Source: Sphingobacteriales bacterium (GTDB lineage Bacteria > Bacteroidota > Bacteroidia > Chitinophagales > UBA2359). Taken from it: a stretch of 64,000 nucleotides of DNA. Of this stretch, positions 56,806-64,000 are shown piece by piece. The notes under the pieces are model-generated. The model was not told the origin of the DNA. It worked only from the letters and a program-made list of their open reading frames with translations, and did no database searches. The stretch covers positions 62,001 through 126,000 of the forward strand of contig JADJTE010000031.1 of NCBI GenBank assembly GCA_016711295.1. The letters run 5' to 3'. Made by a program: the position numbers and the translations under genes. Position 1 is the first letter of the stretch, and each line of letters starts with the position of its first letter.

Positions 56806-57983
56806 ATGCAAACCATCTTACAAAACCCGCAATTATCCGCGCCTTTGCGCCGCATTGCCGAAAAAGTATACGCCTCCGAGCGCATCAACTTTGATGAAGG
56901 CGTATTGCTCTACGAACACGCCGACTTAGGCTTTTTGGGAACATTGGCTAATTTTGTGCGCGAGCGCAAACACGGGCATAAAACCTATTTTAACCGCAAT
57001 TTTCACATCGAACCGACTAATTTGTGTGTCTATACCTGCAAATTCTGTTCCTATTCGCGCCTAATCAAGCAGCGCGAAGAAGGTTGGATATTGTCTGCCG
57101 ACGAAATGATGAATATTGTGCGCAGTTATGATGATAAACCCGTTACCGAAGTACACATTGTCGGAGGGGTATTACCGCAAATGAACTTAGCCTTTTTTAC
57201 CGATTTGTTGCGCCGCATCAAAGCGCACCGCCCCGAACTGCATATCAAGGGTTTTACGGCGGTTGAGTATTACTATTTGTTCAAAAAAGCCAAAGTGAGC
57301 TACCGCGAAGGACTGATTCTATTGCGCGAGGCGGGCTTAGATTCGATACCGGGCGGTGGTGCCGAAATTTTTGACGAGGGAATACGCGCTATTATTTGCA
57401 ACGATAAATGCACAGGACATCAATGGCTCGACATACACGAAACAGCGCATAACTTGGGCATTCAGTCGAACGCTACTATTTTGTACGGGCATATCGAAAC
57501 CTACCAACACCGCATAGACCACCTCAATCGTCTGCGCGAGTTGCAGGACCGCACAGGTGGCTTCAACTGTTTTATCCCGCTCAAATTTAGGCGCGAGAAC
57601 AACGAAATGAGCCATATACCCGAAGTGTCTGTGACGGAGGATTTGCGCAACTACGCCGTTTCGCGCATTTACCTCGACAATTTTGCCCATATCAAGGCAT
57701 ATTGGCCCATGATTGGGCGCAGTACTGCGCAATTATCGCTCAGTTTTGGCGTAGATGATATAGACGGAACGATAGACGACACGACCAAAATATATTCTAT
57801 GGCAGTGCCGAGGAACAACGCCCCGCATTAAGTACCTACGATTTAGTGCAATTAATCAAAGCCGTAGGGCGGCAACCCATCGAGCGCGGTAGTTTGTATA
57901 ACGAAATTACGGATTATAGCATTACACCTATCGAACCGCCTACGTCGGGTTTTTCGCCTTTGCCCGTCTTAGGTATGGCTTGA
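56806..57983 (+). CDS. mqnE: aminodeoxyfutalosine synthase, radical SAM (one frameshift)
   Basis: Joins 3-enolpyruvyl-benzoate and SAM in the futalosine route to menaquinone. Radical SAM cluster CxxxCxxC in IEPTNLCVYTCKFCSYSR; further MqnE blocks: VTEVHIVGGVLPQMNLAFFT, HIKGFTAVEYYYLFKKAKVS, AGLDSIPGGGAEIFDEGIR, NATILYGHIETYQHRIDHLN, GRSTAQLSLSFGVDDIDGT. At ~57798 the frame breaks and continues GSAEEQRPALSTYDLVQLIK then AVGRQPIERGSLYNEI to a stop at 57983. About 392 residues. Menaquinone would feed the nitrite/NO chain. No other mqn gene is in the window. Confidence 0.93.
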
Positions 57984-58062
57984 CGCGCAAGCAATAGATA
58001 GCGCGTATGAAACAAATAACACTCAAGTCTGTCCTATTTTTTGTTTTGGACGGCTCTAACCC

Positions 58063-58777
58063 TTAGCCATAGATTCGATTATAATCTTTGATGAGAGCTT
58101 GTAAAAGGCTTCGGCATTGAGGGCATCGGGGCTATGTGCAAGCGTTTTTGTAATTGTGTTTGCAGGTGATACATAGGTGCTTGCAAGTTGGCGCGTTGGC
58201 TTTCGGTCAGAACCTCTTTGATGAGGTCTATATCTTGGTCGCTTAGTTCTTGAGCGGCTTGGTAGCGTATGGGGTGGTCTTTGGGGCTTTGCCAAAGTAG
58301 TGCATCTTCGATACTTAGGCGGCGGCGCAGATTGACAACCGTTGTTCCTGCAGCCATATCACCTATGCGTTGCCCTCTACCACTTAGCACAATGGCTAAA
58401 ATAGCGATGCCGCCCGCGCTGATAGTGGCTTCTATCATGCCCAAAAACCAACGCAATAAATAATCGCCTACCGATACGGGCGAACCGTCGAGGCGAACTA
58501 CTTTGAGTTTGCGTACTTTTTTGCCAATGCTTTGCCCCTCAAAAATCCACTCGCTTAGAAAATGATAGAACAAAATGGGAAGTACTAAGGGAATTAGAAT
58601 TTTGGGTTGCCAGAGAAGATCATCTATCTCTAACCAATTGAATAGTATTGCAATAAACAATATGTATCCAAATATAATGAGATAATCTATTATAGCAGCC
58701 ACATAGCGGTCGCCTACGCTGGCTATTTCGTAGTCGATAGCCACGTTTTGGGTGGTCAATACGCTTAGATTTTCCAT
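58063..58777 (-). CDS. RDD family membrane protein (two frameshifts)
   Basis: Start MENLSVLTTQNVAIDYEIAS. RDD domain with VGDRYVAAIIDYLII (R-D-D residues), two to three TM helices (IIFGYILFIAILFNW, ILIPLVLPILFYHFLSEWIF), GQSIGKKVRKLKVVRLDG and GQRIGDMAAGTTVV. The C-terminal cytosolic part ends, after two one-base shifts (~58125 and ~58100), as DALNAEAF...QALIKDYNRIYG with a stop at 58063, the usual ending of Bacteroidota RDD proteins. Function unclear; possibly transport or membrane organisation. Confidence 0.85.
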
Positions 58778-58845
58778 AGTGGGGTAGGGTAGGGGCGAGC
58801 AGAAACTTTCGTTTTGGGCTTGGGTTGCACAAAAATACGGTATTT

Positions 58846-59766
58846 TTACTTGGCTACTGATTCCAAATATTGGATTAGACTTTCTGGTGTTTCTGCATAA
58901 CCCTCAAACACGTATAGGGCTTGCTGATTGCTTAGGGTGTCCGAAAAGCCATAATTTATTTTAGATGCTACTATTGACCTAGTGGAATTGCTATCTTGCA
59001 AGAGTAGTTGAATAAACGTTATCAAAAACTGCATTTCATATTTCCCTCTGAAAACGCTCTTTTTTTCACAGCACCTGAATTTCTCCAACTTGCTATTCAG
59101 TAGAACTGCCTCTATTTCAGTAGCATTTGGAAATGTCTTTTTAATGACTTCAATATCATAATGACAAGTTACGGATTGAAGCGTAACTTCTATGAACCCT
59201 TTTGGTAGTTTTTCATCTAACTTTACGCCTGTGGTTTTTCCTGTCGAGTTCCTAATTTCGATTAGGCAAGCGTACCACGCATTAAACAGACAAACCGCAT
59301 TATGAAATTCCTCTTGCTGCTTTTGGTAAAGGGGGATACAAACGTCAAAAATATTATGGTCGCTAAATTCTGATAAATGAAACACGTTAATTAAAATCTC
59401 TTTGAAAACATCAACAGAAACATAGAGATTTTCGACCGAATAGCAAGGTGTTTCAAAAATAAGTGGATTGGGTGGTATGAGTGGCTCATTAAAATCCCTA
59501 TCGATGAAAAATGCTTTTTTGTAATTGGCATATTCGGGGCGATTTGAAATCAAAGAATAAACTTTTAGAACGCTATCCCTATTGCCACACATTATAGGTT
59601 GGTAGTTTGAAGTAAAACGCTTAATTCTCGGCACATAATAAGGGTTGTCTTTCCCCTCAAAAAAACAAAAAAGATGATGGGTATATTTTCTAGTTGCCAA
59701 CATAAATGCTTGAAAGGCAACTTGGGCTTTGTCCTTACTCAACCTTAATTGTTCTATATATGTCAT
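58846..59766 (-). CDS. DUF4435 TOPRIM-like effector, AriB-like (PARIS-type defence)
   Basis: 306 residues. The DUF4435/TOPRIM signature is visible: acidic motif FCFFEGKDN (Glu37, Asp40), FFIDRDFNEP (Asp89, Asp91) and the following CYSVENLYVS (Glu112). In PARIS systems the AriB nuclease is held by the AriA ATPase and released when a phage anti-restriction protein is sensed. The order here (ATPase then DUF4435, stop/start overlapping as TAATG) matches that pair. The gene is clearly AT-richer than its neighbours and intact, consistent with horizontal acquisition. Other AAA+DUF4435 defence types remain possible; trigger and target cannot be read from sequence. Confidence 0.8.
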   Translation of the reverse strand: MTYIEQLRLSKDKAQVAFQAFMLATRKYTHHLFCFFEGKDNPYYVPRIKRFTSNYQPIMCGNRDSVLKVYSLISNRPEYANYKKAFFIDRDFNEPLIPPNPLIFETPCYSVENLYVSVDVFKEILINVFHLSEFSDHNIFDVCIPLYQKQQEEFHNAVCLFNAWYACLIEIRNSTGKTTGVKLDEKLPKGFIEVTLQSVTCHYDIEVIKKTFPNATEIEAVLLNSKLEKFRCCEKKSVFRGKYEMQFLITFIQLLLQDSNSTRSIVASKINYGFSDTLSNQQALYVFEGYAETPESLIQYLESVAK

Positions 59767-61118
59767 TATACAAAGGCTTCTTTAACAGGTTTAATATATT
59801 CATTTAGACCGACTGCATACACGTCTAATTCATTGTCAAAAATGAATGGAGAGTGTGTAACTGCCAATAGAAATTCACATTTTTTAGAATTTATTATATC
59901 GGGCAAAAGTTGCTTTTGCCATGTCATACTAAGAGATAATTCAGGCTCGTCAAAAAGTACAATAAACTTTTTAATTGCGTCAGATAAATAAATTTTAGAG
60001 AAAATCGAAATTATCTGTTTTTCACCCGAAGAAAGGTGTTTGAGCAGAATTTTTCTTCCCGTTAAGTCAGATTTGATAAAAATATTGATGCCGCTTTCGT
60101 CATAAAATACCTGTTTATTGATTAAATACTTATTACAAACATCTCGGAATATTTTAACAGAATTATCTAATTCTTTCTGTTTTTCGTAAATATCAACTAA
60201 TTTTTGCAAAAGATAGGCGGATAAAGGGTTTTTTAATTGCTTTTTTGAAACAATATCTTTAACTGCCTGTTTCTGTGCGTCGGGTAAAAGATTTCCAACT
60301 CTGGATAAGATTATTTCAATATCGTTTTCTGTTATTTTATCAAGAATACTTTCTGTTAGAGTCGGGACATCAATTACAACACTTAGAATATCTTTGGTGA
60401 ATTGAGCCAAACCCTCTTTTAGTAATTTATCAATATTATCCTCAATTTTCTTAAATCTTTTTTGGACATCATCCATGCCGAATTGAATAAGCGTATTTTC
60501 TTGGTTGAGATTCAAATCGTCTTCTCCATAGCCTAAATTGTGCAAATCTTCCTCAACGCGCCTAAATGTAGGAAAATACATAATATCAATTCCTTTAATC
60601 TCACTTATAATATCATTTTTACATTTTTCAAGAGCGGAATTTATCATCTTAAATTTGCCCATTTCAAGTTCCTCAAATACCATCATTATTCTGTGGATAG
60701 GGTATTTAGACAAACGTTTATTGTTAGAACGCAAAAACTGTTCTTCAATTTTTCTCCAATTGCCGTTACTTTGAGCAAATTTGTTTCGCAATATTTCAAA
60801 TTGGGCATATCCGATATCCGCAATGACATCTTTCACCAAAGGATGCTTGAAAATTTTATCAACTAATTCTTTCACATTTTTTTTAGAGATTTCGATGGAT
60901 TTTTCATTTGAAAACACAAGTTCTAGTTTGTCGAAATTGTACTCGTTCAGTCGAAAAAAGTCTTTTGTCAGTGTATAGTAAAAGAGGTTCAAGACTTGCG
61001 TTTTGCCAAGCCCATTTTCTCCGACTAGGATTTTTATATTCTTATCGAATGTTATGTGCACATTGCTTGTCCCAAACAAGCCATATACAGAAAACGATTT
61101 TATTTTATTTGACTTCAT
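59766..61118 (-). CDS. AAA ATPase, AriA-like (PARIS-type defence)
   Basis: 450 residues from MKSNKIKSFSVYGLFGTSNV; start 61118 is chosen because a perfect -7 box (61136-61143) lies inside the longer frame. ABC/SMC-like ATPase: Walker A VGENGLGKT (residues 32-40), a long helical insert (~85-340), signature HLSSGEKQ (361-368), Walker B FIVLFDEPELSLS (Asp390-Glu391) and H-loop THSPFIF (His422). No TOPRIM domain, unlike OLD nucleases; that function is in the next gene, which overlaps by 1 bp. AT-rich and free of frameshifts despite many A/T runs. Confidence 0.82.
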   Translation of the reverse strand: MKSNKIKSFSVYGLFGTSNVHITFDKNIKILVGENGLGKTQVLNLFYYTLTKDFFRLNEYNFDKLELVFSNEKSIEISKKNVKELVDKIFKHPLVKDVIADIGYAQFEILRNKFAQSNGNWRKIEEQFLRSNNKRLSKYPIHRIMMVFEELEMGKFKMINSALEKCKNDIISEIKGIDIMYFPTFRRVEEDLHNLGYGEDDLNLNQENTLIQFGMDDVQKRFKKIEDNIDKLLKEGLAQFTKDILSVVIDVPTLTESILDKITENDIEIILSRVGNLLPDAQKQAVKDIVSKKQLKNPLSAYLLQKLVDIYEKQKELDNSVKIFRDVCNKYLINKQVFYDESGINIFIKSDLTGRKILLKHLSSGEKQIISIFSKIYLSDAIKKFIVLFDEPELSLSMTWQKQLLPDIINSKKCEFLLAVTHSPFIFDNELDVYAVGLNEYIKPVKEAFV

Positions 61119-61135
61119 AATACTCAATTTTCCTG

Positions 61136-61143
61136 CAAAGGTA
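61136..61143 (-). promoter_or_regulatory. -7 box of the AriA/AriB-like operon
   Basis: TACCTTTG on the minus strand, 18 bp upstream of the ATG at 61118; short leader. Confidence 0.6.
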
Positions 61144-61261
61144 TCACTTCTTTTTAGATTTTTTCGCCTTTTGTATTTCGCCAACCAAAATTAAAACGCG
61201 CTATACCCGCCGACTTACCCTAAATTTTGCCTAATGGGTGCAATAACTACGTGCTATTTTG

Positions 61262-61269
61262 TAATTTTG
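61262..61269 (+). promoter_or_regulatory. -7 box for the TlpA-like gene
   Basis: TAATTTTG, 64 bp before the ATG at 61333. Confidence 0.45.
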
Positions 61270-61332
61270 CACACTTTTTGGCGTTAAGCGTAAAATATCT
61301 CTTATCAGTTTCAAGCACAAGCCCTTTGTTCT

Positions 61333-62616
61333 ATGTACTATCGCTTTATAATTGTCCTCTATTGTGCGCTGCTCTGCTTGGGTGGATGCCAAAATCAACC
61401 CAATAATACAGCTACTCCTAACGGACAAGAGGGTAAATTGCTCGCAGGACGCTGGCGGGCAGTTCTACAACTCGATGACGACCCCGACCCCAGCACTCGC
61501 TTGGAGCTACCTTTCAATTTTGATTTGGAGCATACCGACAAGGGCTACCAAATGAATATCATCAACGCAGACGAGCGCATCGAGGTCAGCGAATTTTTCT
61601 TTCCCAATCCCGATTCGATAGTCATAAAATTGCCCTATTTCAATGCTGAAATAAGAGCGCAGATAAATGAGCGGCGTATGGTAGGTGCTTGGTATAATTT
61701 TGATAAAGGCGACGATTATGTCGTACCGCTATATGCCGTATATGGCGATAGCTCGCGCTTTCATATCCCGACCACCGACAGCGTCGTCAATGTAGCAGGC
61801 AAATGGGAAGTAACTTTTATTGCCGATGACAAAAGCAGCAAAACCGATGCCATAGGCGAATTTAAACAGGAGGGCAGCCGCGTGACGGGCACTTTTATAA
61901 CACCTACGGGCGATTATCGCTACTTGGAAGGCATTGCTACCGACCACGAAGTGATGCTCTCTTGCTTTGACGGTTCGCACGCCTATTTATTAGTGGCGGG
62001 CATGAACGAATCGGGCGACCTGAACGGCGACGCTTGGTATGGCAAGCACGGGCGCGAAATTTGGCTCGGCTATCGCAGCGACGCACCTATCCTGCCAATG
62101 GAAGGGCAATTGTCTGAAATGGCAGAAGCACAGTTTAGCTTCCAATTTCCCGACTTGAATGGCAATATGGTGGCTAATACCGACCAACGCTTTGCGGGCA
62201 AAGTGGTGATAGTGCAGATTATGGGCAGTTGGTGCCCTAATTGCTTGGACGAAACCCGCTTATTGGTCGAGTTATACCAGAAATACCGCCAGCAGGGTTT
62301 AGAGATAGTTGCCTTAGCTTTCGAGCGTAGCCCCGATATCGCCGTGTCGCGCCCTATATTAGAGCGTTATATTCGACAAACGGGTATCAAATATCCCGTA
62401 TTATTGGCGGGTGGGGCTGATAAAAAATCTGCGTCGGCTGCCTTGCCCCAACTAAATGCTATAAAGGCATATCCCACAACTATCTTGATAGACCGTACAG
62501 GTAAAACAGACCAAGTATATACGGGTATTTCAGGTCCCGCCACAGGCGAATATCAACAGTTTGTAGCAGATTTTGAAGGCAGAATCCAACAGCTATTAAA
62601 ACAAGCAGGCTCATAA
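61333..62616 (+). CDS. TlpA-like thioredoxin-fold lipoprotein
   Basis: 427 residues, lipobox CLLCLGGC (Cys19). Residues ~35-270 form a beta-rich domain of the kind fused to TlpA proteins in Bacteroidota. Residues ~275-420 are a TlpA/AhpC-type thioredoxin domain with active site WCPNC (Cys301, Cys304) in VVIVQIMGSWCPNCLDETRL and the cis-Pro region AYPTTILIDRTG. Periplasmic thiol reduction, possibly for cytochrome c maturation. Intact; ksgA starts 20 bp downstream. Confidence 0.92.
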   Translation: MYYRFIIVLYCALLCLGGCQNQPNNTATPNGQEGKLLAGRWRAVLQLDDDPDPSTRLELPFNFDLEHTDKGYQMNIINADERIEVSEFFFPNPDSIVIKLPYFNAEIRAQINERRMVGAWYNFDKGDDYVVPLYAVYGDSSRFHIPTTDSVVNVAGKWEVTFIADDKSSKTDAIGEFKQEGSRVTGTFITPTGDYRYLEGIATDHEVMLSCFDGSHAYLLVAGMNESGDLNGDAWYGKHGREIWLGYRSDAPILPMEGQLSEMAEAQFSFQFPDLNGNMVANTDQRFAGKVVIVQIMGSWCPNCLDETRLLVELYQKYRQQGLEIVALAFERSPDIAVSRPILERYIRQTGIKYPVLLAGGADKKSASAALPQLNAIKAYPTTILIDRTGKTDQVYTGISGPATGEYQQFVADFEGRIQQLLKQAGS

Positions 62617-62635
62617 GTGCCGAAAAAAAAATAGT

Positions 62636-63430
62636 ATGCAAAAACTAAAATCATTTGGGCAGCACTTCCTGCGCAACGACCATATAGCGCGGCGCATTGT
62701 CGAGCAATTGCAAATAGACGAGCAAACGGGCGGCACAGTAGTCGAAATAGGACCGGGCGAAGGCGTGCTAACCCAACATTTATTGGAGCGTCCGGATATT
62801 GCCCAATTTTTTGCGGTCGAGCTTGACCGACGTTTGCCCGAAATATTGATGGCACGTTATCCGCGTTTAGAAAATTGTATCATCAACGAAGACGTATTGC
62901 GCGTAGCATTTGAGCGGTTTGCGGGCGATAGGTTTTCGGTTATTGGCAATTTTCCGTATAATATATCTACGCAAATTTTGTTTAAAATACTCGATTATCG
63001 CACCCACGTACCACAAATGGTAGGTATGTTTCAGCGCGAAGTAGCCCAACGCATAGCTGCCCCGCCGGGCGGTAAAGACTACGGCGTGACGAGCGTATTG
63101 CTACAAGCCTATTATCAGACCAAATATTGCTTCACGGTCGAGGCGGGCAATTTTGACCCACCACCCAAAGTGCAGTCAGGAGTTATCCGCTTGCGCCGTA
63201 GCCATGCCCATGATGCTACTATCAAACACCACGAGCATTTGCGCAGCGTGGTAAAAGTGCTTTCGGGCAACGCCGCAAGATGCTGCGGAAATGCCCTACA
63301 ATCCCTGCCTATTGATGATACGCAATTGCCCACTAATATTTGGACTAAGCGTGCCGAACAATTGTCTGTAGCCGAGTTTATTGCCATTGCCAACGCTTGG
63401 CAGCCTACTCAGGGTATGTTAGGAGAATAA
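62636..63430 (+). CDS. ksgA: 16S rRNA dimethyladenosine transferase (two compensating frameshifts)
   Basis: Dimethylates A1518/A1519 of 16S rRNA. Motifs: KSFGQHFLRNDHIARRIVEQ, VVEIGPGEGVLTQHLLER (SAM site), INEDVL, IGNFPYNISTQILFK (NxPY) and FDPPPKVQSGVIRL. Residues ~207-218 (VKVLSGNAARCCGNAL) do not fit; shifting the frame between ~63258 and ~63290 gives AFGQRRKMLRNAL, the conserved KsgA helix. So one base was gained and one lost within ~35 bp, hiding the error inside an open frame. Length 264, normal. Confidence 0.94.
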   Translation: MQKLKSFGQHFLRNDHIARRIVEQLQIDEQTGGTVVEIGPGEGVLTQHLLERPDIAQFFAVELDRRLPEILMARYPRLENCIINEDVLRVAFERFAGDRFSVIGNFPYNISTQILFKILDYRTHVPQMVGMFQREVAQRIAAPPGGKDYGVTSVLLQAYYQTKYCFTVEAGNFDPPPKVQSGVIRLRRSHAHDATIKHHEHLRSVVKVLSGNAARCCGNALQSLPIDDTQLPTNIWTKRAEQLSVAEFIAIANAWQPTQGMLGE

Positions 63431-63483
63431 CAAAAATTGATGCCCTTATTGTTTTGTATGATTTAAAAATGCAATACGTGTCT

Positions 63484-64000
63484 ATGCAAACCACTAATAC
63501 AATTTTGATGATACGCCCCGTTCGCTTCGACCTCAACGAACAGACCGTAGCCTCTAATGCGTTTCAGCAGCGCACCCGAACCGAATCGGGCGAAACAATA
63601 CAGCAAGCCGCACAAGCCGAGTTCGATACTTTTGTGCTGCGTTTGCGCCAAGCGGGTGTGCGCGTCATTGTTTTTGACGATACACTCGAACCCGCTACGC
63701 CCGATTCCATTTTCCCGAACAATTGGGTCAGTTTTCACCAAAGCGGGCTGGTGTACCTCTATCCGATGCAAGCCGCCAATCGCCGATTAGAACGCCGTAG
63801 CGATATACTAACTGCCTTGCAAACCGATTATAATTATGCCATCAAAGCACAGTACGACTTGAGCAAGCCCGCCGAGTCGGAGGGGATCTTTTTGGAAGGT
63901 ACGGGCAGCATGGTACTCGACCGCCAACATCGCAGTGCCTACGCTTGTTTGTCGCCGCGCACCCACTTGCAACTATTGCAACAATGGTGCAACCACGCAG
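63484..64000 (+). CDS. ctlX: CtlX-like amidinotransferase-fold hydrolase (3' partial)
   Basis: The frame is open from the ATG at 63484 (or 63469, same frame) to the window end. N-terminus TTNTILMIRPVRFDLNEQTV then ASNAFQQR, followed by FDTFVLRLRQAGVRVIVFDD, PDSIFPNNWVSFHQSGLVYL and EGIFLEGTGSMVLDRQHRSA, characteristic of the citrulline-utilisation hydrolase CtlX in the arginine deiminase/amidinotransferase superfamily. The catalytic Cys would lie beyond the window. A role in arginine/citrulline breakdown is known for the family; here it is inferred. Confidence 0.85.
   Translation, partial: MQTTNTILMIRPVRFDLNEQTVASNAFQQRTRTESGETIQQAAQAEFDTFVLRLRQAGVRVIVFDDTLEPATPDSIFPNNWVSFHQSGLVYLYPMQAANRRLERRSDILTALQTDYNYAIKAQYDLSKPAESEGIFLEGTGSMVLDRQHRSAYACLSPRTHLQLLQQWCNHA

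Overview
The window comes from a Bacteroidota genome. The evidence is: many TAnnTTTG promoter boxes just upstream of gene starts; four proteins with type IX secretion (T9SS) C-terminal sorting domains (one type B, three type A); a PorP/SprF homologue; the gene order rplM-rpsI-rpsB-tsf; futalosine-pathway MqnE; and CtlX. A Saprospiria/Chitinophagia-like lineage is a guess only. No rRNA, tRNA, CRISPR array or intact insertion sequence was seen.

Layout. 1-4.1 kb: 3' part of a giant T9SS adhesin and its PorP/SprF partner. 4.3-16.4 kb: housekeeping genes (DUF1800 protein, 3-hydroxyanthranilate dioxygenase, DUF885 lipoprotein, orphan histidine kinase, NifU-like protein, FtsX-type permease, HtrA protease, UvrD/AddA-like helicase-nuclease). 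16.4-16.9 kb: repeat-rich island with a 14-bp tandem array and small inverted-repeat elements. 16.9-23.1 kb: RidA, a coiled-coil protein, an IS1595-derived protein and a BNR-repeat exoprotein without a sorting domain. 23.1-23.8 kb: second repeat island. 23.8-28.2 kb: GH13 lipoprotein, then a cell-wall group murI / dipeptide-type permease / D-Ala-D-Ala dipeptidase. 28.3-36.2 kb: lipocalin-like protein, PdxJ, two T9SS proteins, thyA-folA. 36.3-39.9 kb: tsf, rpsB, rpsI, rplM, with a third repeat island between rpsB and tsf; the rpsB product ends in an RGG-rich tail. 40.3-50.5 kb: nitrite/NO respiration module (Rrf2 regulator, cytochrome c, AniA-type NirK fused to cytochrome c, SUMF1-like protein, NorC, NorB, NorQ, NorD, SCO, outer-membrane porin). 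It converts nitrite to NO to N2O; no NosZ lies in the window. 50.6-58.8 kb: MlaF-like ATPase, TMTC-like TPR glycosyltransferase, T9SS protein, MqnE, RDD protein. 58.8-61.1 kb: an AT-rich two-gene AAA ATPase + DUF4435 cassette that matches the PARIS anti-phage architecture. 61.3-64 kb: TlpA-like lipoprotein, KsgA, and the start of CtlX.

Two things affect how the annotation should be read. First, many genes, including essential ones (rpsB, tsf, thyA, pdxJ, ksgA, mqnE), are broken by one-base shifts, mostly in short homopolymers. These look like sequencing or assembly indels rather than pseudogenes, so I annotate each as one CDS spanning the shifts. Second, the intergenic islands hold several related, short, non-coding inverted-repeat elements (called R1-R4 here) that share terminal sequences and look like a MITE-type family. 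All similarity statements are by eye; no search or alignment was run.
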